Assembly: GCF_000381005.1 (NCBI RefSeq)
Contig: NZ_KB908389.1
Location: 1 to 64,000 of the forward strand
DNA length: 64,000 bases
Direction: 5' to 3'
Source: Selenomonas bovis DSM 23594
GTDB lineage: Bacteria > Bacillota > Negativicutes > Selenomonadales > Selenomonadaceae
The position numbers and the translations under genes are program-made. Shown here one piece after another: positions 42,016-50,435 of the stretch (position 1 is its first letter; the number at the start of each line of letters is the position of its first letter). Under the pieces are notes generated by a model. The model saw only the letters and a program-made list of their open reading frames with translations. It did no database searches and was not told where the DNA came from.

Positions 42016-43434
42016 ATGAAACGCTTCATGGACGAGGATTTCCTGCTCGAGAGCGAGACGGCGCAGCGGCTCTACCACGAGCATGCGGCGAAGATGCCGA
42101 TCCTCGACTTCCACTCGCATGTAAACCCGCGTGAGATCGCTGAGGACGCGCGCTACCGGAACCTCGCGGAGGCCTGGCTCACGGCGGATCACTACAAATG
42201 GCGCCTCATGCGCACGGACGGTGTGGAAGAGAAATACATCACGGGCGGCAGGGCGGCAGGCCGCGACCGCTTCCAGAAATTCGCCGAGATGATGCCGCGC
42301 GCCGTCGGTAATCCGATGTACGCCTGGGTGCATCTCGAGCTCCTGCGCTATTTCCACTCGCATGTGCCGCTCTCTGGCGAGACGGCGGAGGAAGTCTGGC
42401 AGCAGGCGGGCATCGCGCTCGCCGAGCCTGATATGACGGCGCGCGGCGTGCTCAAAAAGTCGCACGTGCGCCTGCTCGCGACCGTCGACGACCCCGCGGA
42501 CGACCTCAAGTGGCATGCGGCTATCCGCGCAGATGGCTGCGAGACGGCGGTGCTGCCGACGTTCCGCGTGGACGCCATCCTCGACATCGCGGCGGACGAC
42601 TGGCAGAACTACATGCTCTACAGCCTCGGTGCAGCCGCCGATACGGACATCACGACGATGGAGGATGTGCGGACGGCCATCGTGCGCCGCCTTGACGCGT
42701 TCGCCGCACAGGGCTGCCGCCTCGTCGACGCTGGCGTCGCCTGCGTGCGCTACTACGAGGCGGAGGAGTACGAGCTCGACGATATCGTCGGCAAATATCT
42801 CAATGGCAAGGGCACGCCAACGCCGCTCGAACAGGAGAAATACCGCTCGGCTGTCCTCCTGCTGCTCGGCAAGGAGTGCAGCCGCCGCGGCTGGGTGCTC
42901 GAGCTCCATTACGGTGCGCTGCGCAACGTCAATACGAAGCGCTTCGCGCAGTTCGGTACGGCGGCGGGCTTCGACTGCATCTCCTCGCGCGACTCCGCTG
43001 AGGGCATCACGCGCCTGCTCGATGCGCTCGACCGCCTCGAGTGCCTGCCGCGCACCATCCTCTACCCGGCGAACCCCGCGGACAACGCCGTCATCGGCTC
43101 CATCCTCGGCGCGTTCCCCGGCGAGGGCATCCGCGGCAAGGTGCAGCAGGGGGCGGCCTGGTGGTTCAACAACACGCGATCCGGCATCGAGGCGCAGCTC
43201 ACGAGCCTCGCGGGCCTTGGCCTGCTCGGCACGACCGTCGGTACGGTCACGGACTCGCGCTCGCTGTTCTCATTCCCGCGCCATGAGTACTACCGCCGCA
43301 TCCTCTGCAACTTCATCGGCGGTCTCGTCGAGCGCGGCGAGTACCCGGACGACGAGAAGCAGCTCGCGCGGCTCGTCGAGGACATCTGCTACGGCAACGC
43401 CGCGAGATTTATCGGAGCCGATAAGAATCAATGA
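42016..43434 (+). CDS. uxaC: Glucuronate isomerase
   Basis: A 472-residue enzyme converting glucuronate/galacturonate to fructuronate/tagaturonate. The N-terminus MKRFMDEDFLLESETAQRLYHEHAAKMPILDFHSHVNP contains the metal-binding HSH motif, and VHLELLRYF, QQGAAWWFNNTRSGIEAQLTSLA and VTDSRSLFSFPRHEYYRRI are all family signatures. The length is normal. AAGGGGGG precedes the ATG. No other hexuronate genes are nearby, so it appears detached from its pathway cluster. Confidence 0.96.
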   Translation: MKRFMDEDFLLESETAQRLYHEHAAKMPILDFHSHVNPREIAEDARYRNLAEAWLTADHYKWRLMRTDGVEEKYITGGRAAGRDRFQKFAEMMPRAVGNPMYAWVHLELLRYFHSHVPLSGETAEEVWQQAGIALAEPDMTARGVLKKSHVRLLATVDDPADDLKWHAAIRADGCETAVLPTFRVDAILDIAADDWQNYMLYSLGAAADTDITTMEDVRTAIVRRLDAFAAQGCRLVDAGVACVRYYEAEEYELDDIVGKYLNGKGTPTPLEQEKYRSAVLLLLGKECSRRGWVLELHYGALRNVNTKRFAQFGTAAGFDCISSRDSAEGITRLLDALDRLECLPRTILYPANPADNAVIGSILGAFPGEGIRGKVQQGAAWWFNNTRSGIEAQLTSLAGLGLLGTTVGTVTDSRSLFSFPRHEYYRRILCNFIGGLVERGEYPDDEKQLARLVEDICYGNAARFIGADKNQ

Positions 43435-43449
43435 ATAAGGAGTTTTGAC

Positions 43450-44037
43450 ATGCCAAAGACGAAGGAAGAACTGACCGCCGCTGCGGTGAAGGAAGCCCAG
43501 GCCGCAGAGACGAAGGCAGAAGCGGCTGGGAAGAAAGACGAAAAACAGGAGAAAAAGTCCGAGCCATCGCGCCGTGCCGCCCGCAGTGCAAAGAAGGGCG
43601 TCGAGAGCAACACGAAGGCGCTCGACTTCCAGGAGTTCCTCGTGGACAACAACATCAACGTGTTTAGCACGGAGTCGCTCGAGGACGACTACCAGACTGT
43701 CATGTTCCGCTCGCGCATCGAGGTCAAGGGACAGATCCTGCCGATGGCCATCCTCATCGACACGAGCATCTTCACGCTCATCCGCACGCAGATTGTCACG
43801 GGCATCACAGACGAAAAGCGCCCGCGCCTCGAGCACTACCTCAACGAGCTCAACGCGCAGTACAAAATCTTCAAATACTACCTGCGCGACGACGGCGCCA
43901 TCTACCTCGACATCTGCCTGCCATACGTCGACGAGACATTCGACAGCAAGATGATCCAGCTCATGCTCAGCATCCTCGTACAGCACCTCGAGGCGAGCTA
44001 CGACGACCTCATGGCGGAGGTCTGGAAAAAGGCATGA
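43450..44037 (+). CDS. YbjN-domain-like protein
   Basis: A 195-residue protein. The first 55 residues are Lys/Glu/Ala-rich and probably disordered. The rest (ESLEDDYQTVMFRSRIEVKGQILPMAILIDTSIFTLI, YLNELNAQYKIFKYYLRDDGAIYLDICLPY) has the strand-helix pattern and NELN..YK..YY..DDG motif of YbjN/type III chaperone-like folds. The role is unknown. It starts 15 bp after uxaC, possibly co-transcribed, and ends at a strong bidirectional terminator. Confidence 0.55.
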   Translation: MPKTKEELTAAAVKEAQAAETKAEAAGKKDEKQEKKSEPSRRAARSAKKGVESNTKALDFQEFLVDNNINVFSTESLEDDYQTVMFRSRIEVKGQILPMAILIDTSIFTLIRTQIVTGITDEKRPRLEHYLNELNAQYKIFKYYLRDDGAIYLDICLPYVDETFDSKMIQLMLSILVQHLEASYDDLMAEVWKKA

Positions 44038-44066
44038 GCGGCGCTTGATGCGGCTGCGCGGCCGCA

Positions 44067-44123
44067 AAACAAAATGGCTGTCCCCACCCGATGTGGCATC
44101 GTGTGGGGGCAGCCATTTTGTTT
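44067..44123. terminator. Bidirectional terminator between YbjN-like gene and symporter
   Basis: AAACAAAATGGCTG-CCCCAC on the left arm (44067-44086) pairs with GTGGGG-CAGCCATTTTGTTT (44103-44123). It serves the two convergent genes. Confidence 0.88.
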
Positions 44124-44170
44124 CACGGAACACTGGCGTCATGCAGCGCTCCGCATATCTGCGCGCCGTG

Positions 44171-45376
44171 TCAGGCGTGCTGGTATTTTTTCTCCGTCTC
44201 GTTGATGACGCAGGCGACGGCGGCGTCGCCCGTGATGTTGAGGCAGGTGCGGAACATGTCGAGGATGCGGTCGATGCCGGCGACGAGCGCGAGGCCCTCG
44301 AGCGGCAGGCCGACGGACTGGAGCACCATCGCGAGCATGATGAGGCCCGCGCCCGGCACGCCCGCCGTGCCGATGGAGGCGAGCGTGCCTGTGAGGACGA
44401 TCATCGCCATCTGGCCGAAGGAGAGGTCGACGCCGAAGACGTTCGCGACGAAGAGGGAGCAGATGCCCATGTAGACGGCGGTGCCGTCCATGTTGATCGT
44501 CGCGCCGAGCGGCAGGACGAACGAGGTGACTTCGCGCGAGACGCCGAGCTTCTCCTGCGTGTTCTTCATGTTGACGGGCAGCGTGCCTGCCGAGCTGCAG
44601 GTCGTGAACGCGATCATCATCGCCTCGCTCATGCCCTTGAAGAACGCGAGCGGCGTATGACCGCCCCAGACGCGCGCGAGCGTCGAGTAGACGCCGACGG
44701 CGTGGATGACGGAGCCGATGGCCATGCAGCCGATGACGGAGAGGAGCGGCAGCAGCACGGAGGGGCCGTTCGCCGCGACGACGGGCAGCAGCAGGCAGAA
44801 GACGCCGATGGGCGAGACGGCCATGACCATCGCGATGATCTTGTAGCAGACCTCGGCGCAGGCGTCGAAGAAGTTGATGAGCGTTTTCGCGCGCTCGCCG
44901 CCGACCTGCAGGATGCCGACGCCGACGAAGAGCGCGAAGATGATGATGGGCAGGATGTCAGCCTTGGCCATGGAGGCGATGGGGTTCGCCGGGATCATCG
45001 CGACGAGCACCTGCATGACGGACGGCGCCTTCTTGACTTCGACGGCAGCGTCGCTCGTCATGCTCATGCCGATGCCCGGATGGAAGAGCCCCGCGACGGC
45101 GAAGCCGATGAGGATGGCGATGGCTGTCGTACAGAGGTAGATGACGATGGTCTTGATGCCGATGCGGCCGAGCTTCTTCGTGTCGCCGATGCTCGTCATG
45201 CCGACGATGAGCGAGGTGAAGACGACGGGCACGATCATCATCTTGATGAGGTTGATGAACATCGTGCCGATGGGCGCAATCCACCATTTGATGAAGGGCA
45301 GCGCGTCCGGCCCCGCGATGAGTCCGACGACGACGGACAGCACGAGGGCGAGGAAGATCTTGACGGATAAATTCAT
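44171..45376 (-). CDS. Dicarboxylate/amino acid:cation symporter (DAACS family)
   Basis: A 401-residue membrane transporter. Family signatures: MFINLIKMMIVPVVFTSLIVGM, the re-entrant-loop serine-rich segment TTCSSAGTLPVNMKN, and the substrate and Na+ site motif LPLGATINMDGTAVYMG followed by TLASIGTAGVPGAG and IDRILDMFRTCLNITGDA. Homologues (GltP, GltT, DctA) take up glutamate, aspartate or C4-dicarboxylates with Na+/H+; the substrate is not certain. The ATG at 45376 is seven bases after GGAGTGG; a GTG three codons upstream overlaps that site. Confidence 0.92.
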   Translation of the reverse strand: MNLSVKIFLALVLSVVVGLIAGPDALPFIKWWIAPIGTMFINLIKMMIVPVVFTSLIVGMTSIGDTKKLGRIGIKTIVIYLCTTAIAILIGFAVAGLFHPGIGMSMTSDAAVEVKKAPSVMQVLVAMIPANPIASMAKADILPIIIFALFVGVGILQVGGERAKTLINFFDACAEVCYKIIAMVMAVSPIGVFCLLLPVVAANGPSVLLPLLSVIGCMAIGSVIHAVGVYSTLARVWGGHTPLAFFKGMSEAMMIAFTTCSSAGTLPVNMKNTQEKLGVSREVTSFVLPLGATINMDGTAVYMGICSLFVANVFGVDLSFGQMAMIVLTGTLASIGTAGVPGAGLIMLAMVLQSVGLPLEGLALVAGIDRILDMFRTCLNITGDAAVACVINETEKKYQHA

Positions 45377-45420
45377 AGAGACCACTCCTTTGCATGTTTT
45401 GTATTGTTGTGGCTATCTTT

Positions 45421-45449
45421 ATTATACGTTGGAAATGAAAGACTGTCTA
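45421..45449 (-). promoter_or_regulatory. Promoter of the symporter gene
   Basis: Minus strand TAGACA (45444-45449), 17-bp spacer, consensus TATAAT (45421-45426). It gives a leader of about 38 nt. Confidence 0.72.
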
Positions 45450-45532
45450 TGGAATATTTCGTCAATTGTCAGCAGTGGGAGGAGGGAGCGCTGGCGCGGC
45501 GTCGGAAGCCTGAAAAATATTTTCCGCGGTGA

Positions 45533-45561
45533 TTGTTTTCCGGAGGTTCCTATGATATAAT
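45533..45561 (+). promoter_or_regulatory. Promoter of rpsB-tsf
   Basis: TTGTTT (45533-45538), 17-bp spacer and consensus TATAAT (45556-45561), about 100 bp upstream of rpsB. It is divergent from the symporter promoter. Confidence 0.78.
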
Positions 45562-45669
45562 GACCAACGGTGTTAGAAAAAGCATGCGGGCGGATGGCTG
45601 CCCTGTGCCGCGAAGCGGTGGCGCAGCCGATGAAGCGCGCAGAAGAAAACAACAGGAGGTGCACCAATC

Positions 45670-46404
45670 ATGGCAGTGATTTCCATGAAACAGTTACTCG
45701 AAGCAGGCGTCCATTTCGGACATCAGACGCGCCGCTGGAACCCGAAGATGGCGAAGTACATCTTCACGGAGCGCAACGGCATCTATATCATCGACCTGCA
45801 GAAGACGGTCAAGAAGGTGGACGAGGCTTACGCGTTCCTGCGCAGCGTCGCTGAGGAGGGCAAGAGCGTCCTCTTCGTCGGCACGAAGAAGCAGGCGCAG
45901 GAGTCCATCAAGACCGAGGCGGAGCGCGCCGGTCAGTTCTATGTCAACGAGCGCTGGCTCGGCGGCATGATGACGAACTTCCAGACGATCGAGAAGCGCG
46001 TGAAGCGTCTCAAGGAGCTCGAGGCGATGGAAGAGGACGGCACGTTCGATGTCCTCACGAAGAAAGAGGTCCAGGTGCTCCGTCACGAGATGGAGAAGCT
46101 CGAGAAGTATCTCGGCGGCATCAAAGAAATGAAGAAGCTGCCGGGCGCGCTCTTCGTCGTTGATCCGCGCAAGGAGCGCATCGCCGTCGCTGAGGCGCGC
46201 AAGCTCCATATCCCCATCGTCGCCATTGTCGATACGAACTGCGATCCGGATGAGATCGACTACGTCATCCCGGGCAACGATGATGCCATCCGCGCTGTCA
46301 AGCTCCTCACGGGCAAGATGGCGGATGCGGTTCTCGAAGGTCGTCAGGGCGCTGACGGCAGCGAGGAAGCGCCGGCTGCTGAAGCGGCAAAGGACGCTGA
46401 GTAA
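45670..46404 (+). CDS. rpsB: 30S ribosomal protein S2
   Basis: A 244-residue ribosomal protein. [44 protein letters not shown] and [14 protein letters not shown] are diagnostic, and the C-terminal [32 protein letters not shown] completes the S2 fold. An AGGAGGTGC site precedes the ATG. It is the first gene of the rpsB-tsf unit; pyrH and frr follow. Confidence 0.97.
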   Translation: MAVISMKQLLEAGVHFGHQTRRWNPKMAKYIFTERNGIYIIDLQKTVKKVDEAYAFLRSVAEEGKSVLFVGTKKQAQESIKTEAERAGQFYVNERWLGGMMTNFQTIEKRVKRLKELEAMEEDGTFDVLTKKEVQVLRHEMEKLEKYLGGIKEMKKLPGALFVVDPRKERIAVAEARKLHIPIVAIVDTNCDPDEIDYVIPGNDDAIRAVKLLTGKMADAVLEGRQGADGSEEAPAAEAAKDAE

Positions 46405-46424
46405 TCAGGCATAGAACCTATGAC

Positions 46425-46459
46425 GGGGTAAGGGATGTTATCCCTTGCCTCGTTTTTTT
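46425..46459 (+). terminator. Terminator or attenuator between rpsB and tsf
   Basis: GGTAAGGGAT (46427-46436) pairs with ATCCCTTGCC (46440-46449), followed by TCGTTTTTTT. Lying inside an operon, it would lower tsf expression relative to rpsB. Confidence 0.7.
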
Positions 46460-46488
46460 GAGGAAAGGTACGACAAGGAGGAAATACA

Positions 46489-47355
46489 ATGGCAATTACG
46501 GCTGCAATGGTAAAAGAGCTGCGCGAGAAGACGGGCGCAGGCATGATGGACTGCAAGAAGGCACTGACGGCAACGAACGGCGATGCGAAGGCAGCCATCG
46601 ACTGGCTGCGCGAGAAGGGCATCTCCAAGGCGGAGAAGAAGGCCAGCCGCATCGCAGCAGAAGGTGCAGTCGCAGCGTACATCACGGAGGATGCGAAGGT
46701 CGGCGTGCTCGTCGAGATCAACTGCGAGACGGATTTCGCCGCGGGCAACGAGAAGTTCAAGGCGCTCGAGGCGAAGATTGCGAAGCACATCGCCGAGACG
46801 GCGCCGCAGGATCTCGACGCGCTCAACGCGAGCGAGATCGACGGCAAGCAGGTCTCCGCGCTCATCACGGACGCGACGGCGACGATCGGCGAGAAGATCT
46901 CCCTGCGCCGCTTCGTGCGCTATGAGAGTGCTGGCAAGCTCGCGAGCTACATCCACATGGGCGGCAAGATCGGCGTGCTCGTGAACCTCACGGGCGGCAG
47001 CGATGAGCTCGGCAAGGATGTCGCGATGCAGATCGCGGCGGCGAACCCGATCGCCATCGACGAGACGGGCGTGCCGGCAGAGGTTGTCGAGCACGAGAAG
47101 GAAGTCGCGCGCAAGCAGGCCGAGGAAGAGGGCAAGCCAGCGAAAATCATCGACCGCATCGTTGAGGGTCGCATCAAGAAGTACTACAAGGAAGTCTGCC
47201 TCGATCAGCAGATCTTCGTCAAGGATCCGGACAAGACGATCTCGGATATCCTCGGCGGCGAGAAGGTCGTGGAGTTCACGCGCTTCCAGCTCGGTGAGGG
47301 CATCGAGAAGAAGCAGGAGGACTTCGCGGCAGAGGTCAAGGCGCAGATGCAGTAA
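46489..47355 (+). CDS. tsf: Elongation factor Ts
   Basis: A 288-residue guanine-nucleotide exchange factor for EF-Tu. The N-terminal ITAAMVKELREKTGAGMMDCKKALTATNGD, VEINCETDFAAGNEKF and the later RYESAGKLASYIHMGGKIGVLVNL are classical EF-Ts signatures. An AAGGAGG site precedes the ATG. A strong terminator follows, so pyrH is at least partly independent. Confidence 0.97.
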   Translation: MAITAAMVKELREKTGAGMMDCKKALTATNGDAKAAIDWLREKGISKAEKKASRIAAEGAVAAYITEDAKVGVLVEINCETDFAAGNEKFKALEAKIAKHIAETAPQDLDALNASEIDGKQVSALITDATATIGEKISLRRFVRYESAGKLASYIHMGGKIGVLVNLTGGSDELGKDVAMQIAAANPIAIDETGVPAEVVEHEKEVARKQAEEEGKPAKIIDRIVEGRIKKYYKEVCLDQQIFVKDPDKTISDILGGEKVVEFTRFQLGEGIEKKQEDFAAEVKAQMQ

Positions 47356-47407
47356 TTCCTCTTCGGAGGAATCGCCTTGCCGGCTGTGGTCAGGCACATG
47401 GTGAAAA

Positions 47408-47471
47408 GAGAGGCTGTTGCACAGAAGACGGCGCTCCCGGCGGGAGCAGGAGGTGCGGCAGCCTCTTTTTG
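47408..47471 (+). terminator. Terminator of tsf
   Basis: GAGGCTGTTGCAC (from 47410) pairs with GTGCGGCAGCCTC (ending 47465), an inner GCTCCC/GGGAGC hairpin fills the loop, and TTTTT follows. No gene is seen in the rest of 47356-47613. Confidence 0.85.
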
Positions 47472-47613
47472 GGGAATGACGCACTGAGGGCCGCATGCGG
47501 CGGCAGCGCGGTGCGGAGAAATTGACGGAGGCGGCAGGAGTTTCCCGCTTTCCGTCGAATGGAATCACTAGATAGGTTTCAGTCGTTGCTTGGACTGGAT
47601 GGAGGTTTTTGTT

Positions 47614-48339
47614 TTGGAAACAGCGAAATATAAACGCGTTGTCCTGAAGCTCAGTGGTGAGTCGCTCGCAGGCGATCAGGGGTTCGGCATCAATCCGACG
47701 GTCGTCGAGGATATCGCGGCCCAGGTGAAGCAGGTGCGCGAGCACGGCATCGATGTCGCCATCGTCGTGGGCGGCGGCAATATCTGGCGCGGCCTCGCGG
47801 GCTCCGCAAAGGGCATGGACCGCGCGACAGCGGACTACATGGGCATGATGGCGACGGTCATGAACGCGCTGGCACTCCAGGACGCGCTTGAAAAGATCGA
47901 GGTCGACACGCGCGTGCAGACGGCCATCGAGATGCGCCAGGTCGCTGAGCTCTACATCCGCCGCAAGGCCATCCGCCACATGGAGAAAGGCCGCGTCGTT
48001 ATCTTCGGCGCGGGCACGGGCAATCCGTATTTCTCCACGGATACGACGGCGGCGCTGCGCGCGGCGGAGATCGAGGCCGATGTTATCCTCATGGCGAAAA
48101 AGGGCACGGACGGCATCTACGACCGCGATCCGAACAAGTACAAGGACGCGAAGAAGTTCGAGGCGCTCGCTTACATCGAGATCCTCAACAAGGGCCTCGC
48201 AGTCATGGATTCGACGGCGACCTCGCTCTGCATGGACAACAAGATTCCTCTCGTCGTGTTCAACATCGACGACCACAAGAACATCGTTCGCGCCGCGCTC
48301 GGCGAGAATATCGGAACGACAGTAGGAGGAAAAGCGTAA
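47614..48339 (+). CDS. pyrH: UMP kinase
   Basis: A 241-residue amino-acid-kinase-fold enzyme making [54 protein letters not shown] and the acceptor loop [40 protein letters not shown] are diagnostic. The start is TTG 47614, eight bases after TGGAGG; in-frame codons upstream overlap that site. frr begins at its stop codon. Confidence 0.95.
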   Translation: METAKYKRVVLKLSGESLAGDQGFGINPTVVEDIAAQVKQVREHGIDVAIVVGGGNIWRGLAGSAKGMDRATADYMGMMATVMNALALQDALEKIEVDTRVQTAIEMRQVAELYIRRKAIRHMEKGRVVIFGAGTGNPYFSTDTTAALRAAEIEADVILMAKKGTDGIYDRDPNKYKDAKKFEALAYIEILNKGLAVMDSTATSLCMDNKIPLVVFNIDDHKNIVRAALGENIGTTVGGKA

Positions 48340-48897
48340 ATGGTGAAGGACATCCTTTCCTCGCATGAGGAACGAATGAAGAAGACAATCGAGGCGGCGA
48401 AGCATGAGTTCGCCAGCCTACGCGCGGGCCGTGCGACGCCGTCGCTGCTCGACAAGGTGCTCGTCGACTACTATGGCGCGCCGACGCCTGTGAACCAGGT
48501 CGCGAAGGTCACGGTGCCGGAGCCGCGCATGATCATGATCCAGCCGTGGGAGAAGTCCATCCTCCACGACATCGAGGTCGCGATCATGAAGTCGGATCTC
48601 GGGCTCAATCCGAACTCGGACGGCACGGCCATCCGCCTGACGATCCCGCAGCTCACGCAGGAGCGCCGCCAGGAGCTCGTGAAAGCCGTGAACAAGAAGG
48701 CGGAGGAGGCGAAAGTCGCCCTGAGGAACATCCGCCGCGACGGCAACGAGGAGATGAAGAAGCTCGAGAAGGGCAAGGAGATCACCGAGGATGAGTCGAA
48801 GCGCGGCCAGGAAAGCATGCAGAAGCTCGTCGACAAGTATATCAAGCAGGTCGACACGGCGCGCGAGGCGAAGGAGAAAGAGGTCCTCGAGGTCTGA
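48340..48897 (+). CDS. frr: Ribosome recycling factor
   Basis: A 185-residue tRNA-mimic that splits post-termination ribosomes with EF-G. The N-terminal EERMKKTIEAAKHEFASLRAGRATPSLLDKVLVDYYGAPTPVNQVA and the C-terminal RREGN-type segment (IRRDGNEEMKKLEKGKEITEDESKRGQ) are diagnostic. AGTAGGAGG lies inside the end of pyrH. The next small ORF starts in its stop codon. Confidence 0.97.
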   Translation: MVKDILSSHEERMKKTIEAAKHEFASLRAGRATPSLLDKVLVDYYGAPTPVNQVAKVTVPEPRMIMIQPWEKSILHDIEVAIMKSDLGLNPNSDGTAIRLTIPQLTQERRQELVKAVNKKAEEAKVALRNIRRDGNEEMKKLEKGKEITEDESKRGQESMQKLVDKYIKQVDTAREAKEKEVLEV

Positions 48898-49118
48898 TGG
48901 CGGCGCTATCCTATGTTGGCCGTCCCTTCTCCTCGGTAGAGCCGGAACTGCGCGCTGCCGGCACGCCTTACCAGTTGGAGAGAACACGCCCTGTGCGTGA
49001 TTTTTTCAAGACAGATGAGCGCTGTCTCTACGTTGTCCGCGAGCGAAAGCTCCCGGACGGCACGCTCGTGCTGGTCCTCGCGGCCAGCCTCCAGACATCG
49101 TCTGAGATCAGTTCTTGA
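48897..49118 (+). CDS. Small conserved-looking protein after frr, function unknown
   Basis: A 73-residue frame starting in the frr stop (TGATGG). It encodes ALSYVGRPFSSVEPELRAAGTPYQLERTRPVRDFF followed by DERCLYVVRERKLPDGTLVLVLAASL, a plausible alpha/beta fold. The DNA has the composition of the flanking genes, and the coupling to frr supports translation. I do not recognise a family. It lies between frr and the ferredoxin gene. Confidence 0.6.
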   Translation: MAALSYVGRPFSSVEPELRAAGTPYQLERTRPVRDFFKTDERCLYVVRERKLPDGTLVLVLAASLQTSSEISS

Positions 49119-49134
49119 AAGGAGGTGTCCTGAC

Positions 49135-49305
49135 ATGGCTTACAAGATTGGTGATGACTGCATTTCCTGCGGCTCCTGCGCGGCAACCTGCCCGGTGGAG
49201 GCGATCAGCGAGGGTGCAGAGCATTATGAGATCGACGCAGAGAAGTGCGTCGAGTGCGGCGCCTGCGCTGCCGGCTGCCCGGTATCCGCAATCTCGGCTC
49301 CGTGA
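49135..49305 (+). CDS. 2[4Fe-4S] ferredoxin
   Basis: A 56-residue clostridial-type ferredoxin with two CxxCxxCxxxCP motifs: CISCGSCAATCP (Cys 9, 12, 15, 19) and CVECGACAAGCP. It carries low-potential electrons, for example from pyruvate:ferredoxin oxidoreductase to the Rnf complex encoded at the start of the window. A strong GAAAGGAGG site suggests high expression. Its own terminator follows. Confidence 0.96.
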   Translation: MAYKIGDDCISCGSCAATCPVEAISEGAEHYEIDAEKCVECGACAAGCPVSAISAP

Positions 49306-49312
49306 TGGACGG

Positions 49313-49343
49313 CCCCTCCTGACCGGAGCGTCAGGAGGGGTTT
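49313..49343 (+). terminator. Terminator of the ferredoxin gene
   Basis: CCCCTCCTGA (49313-49322) pairs perfectly with TCAGGAGGGG (49331-49340), followed by TTTG. Confidence 0.8.
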
Positions 49344-49373
49344 GTGTGTATGGGGCTTTCTCCATACGCACTG

Positions 49374-49436
49374 GGGAAGCACTGGCCGTGCCCGCCGCCT
49401 GCGCTCGCGCAGAGGCGGGCATAGTCGGTGGTTCCC
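49374..49436. repeat. 63-bp copy G of the palindrome-ended element
   Basis: The left end GGGAAGCACTGG (49374) is partly mirrored by TCGGTGGTTCCC (ending 49436). The inside holds a hairpin TGCCCGCC / GGCGGGCA. Ends match the family seen at 9426 and 62224, but the interior does not. Confidence 0.5.
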
Positions 49437-49534
49437 TCATCTTATGTATGGACAGATGCACTGCGGCGCGCGGTCTTGCGGAATTGCTGCCCTTCAGCGA
49501 GGGCGGTGCCGCGCGCCGGCCAGAGGGATAGATT

Positions 49535-50329
49535 ATGTGGAAAAAGATTTTGGGCCTCGGCGCCTCGAAGCGGGAAAAGGACCTGGTGTCTCTCTACGAC
49601 CGCGTGCCGAAGGAGAAGCGGCCGCGCCATATCGCCATCATTATGGACGGCAACGGACGCTGGGCGGAGGGCAAGGGCCTCATCCGCACAGCGGGGCACC
49701 GTGCGGGCGTCGGGACGCTGCGCGATATCTTGCATGTCTGCGTCGATCTTGGCATCGAGGTGCTGACGGTCTACGCGTTCTCCACGGAGAACTGGAAGCG
49801 GCCGCGACCGGAGGTGGATTTCCTCATGAGTCTTTTCTCCGAGTATCTCGAGAAGGAGATCCAGGAGATGGAGGAAAATCATGTGCGCCTGCGGTTCCTC
49901 GGCCGCGAGGACGGCATGTCGGAGGCGCTGCTCGGCAAGATGCACGCGGCGGAGGCGCGCCTTGCGGGAAACGACGGCTTGCAGTTCAACATCGCGGCGA
50001 ACTATGGCGGACAGGACGAGATCCTGCGCGCGGTGCGCACGCTTGCGGCGCGCGCGCAGGCGGGCGAGATCGCGCCGGAGGACATCGACGAGGCGATGTT
50101 TGCGGGCGCGCTCGATACGGCGGGCCAGCCGCCCGTCGATCTCGTAATCCGCACGAGCGGCGATCTGCGGCTGAGCAATTTCCTGCTCTGGCAGGCGGCG
50201 TATGCGGAGTTTTGGTTCACGGAGACGAACTGGCCGGATTTCACGCCTGAGGAGTTCGTCGGCGCGCTCGTCGATTTCGCGCAGCGCAAGCGGCGCTTCG
50301 GCGGGCTGAACCCTTCCGACGGGAAATGA
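49535..50329 (+). CDS. uppS: Isoprenyl transferase (undecaprenyl diphosphate synthase)
   Basis: A 264-residue cis-prenyltransferase making the lipid carrier for cell-wall and lipopolysaccharide synthesis. HIAIIMDGNGRWAEGKGLIRTAGHRAG contains the catalytic Asp and diphosphate-binding residues; TVYAFSTENWKRP and LVIRTSGDLRLSNFLLWQAAYAEFWFTETNWPDF are diagnostic. It heads the conserved uppS-cdsA-dxr-rseP-ispG-proS series. Confidence 0.95.
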   Translation: MWKKILGLGASKREKDLVSLYDRVPKEKRPRHIAIIMDGNGRWAEGKGLIRTAGHRAGVGTLRDILHVCVDLGIEVLTVYAFSTENWKRPRPEVDFLMSLFSEYLEKEIQEMEENHVRLRFLGREDGMSEALLGKMHAAEARLAGNDGLQFNIAANYGGQDEILRAVRTLAARAQAGEIAPEDIDEAMFAGALDTAGQPPVDLVIRTSGDLRLSNFLLWQAAYAEFWFTETNWPDFTPEEFVGALVDFAQRKRRFGGLNPSDGK

Positions 50330-50435
50330 GCGTTCTGCGTGGATCGCGCGGATGCGTGAAGCCGGAGCGCTGATACATGCTTCTAGGAAAAAGATCCGGT
50401 TTCGCCGGTATCGCAATGAGAAAAGGAGCGGTTTT

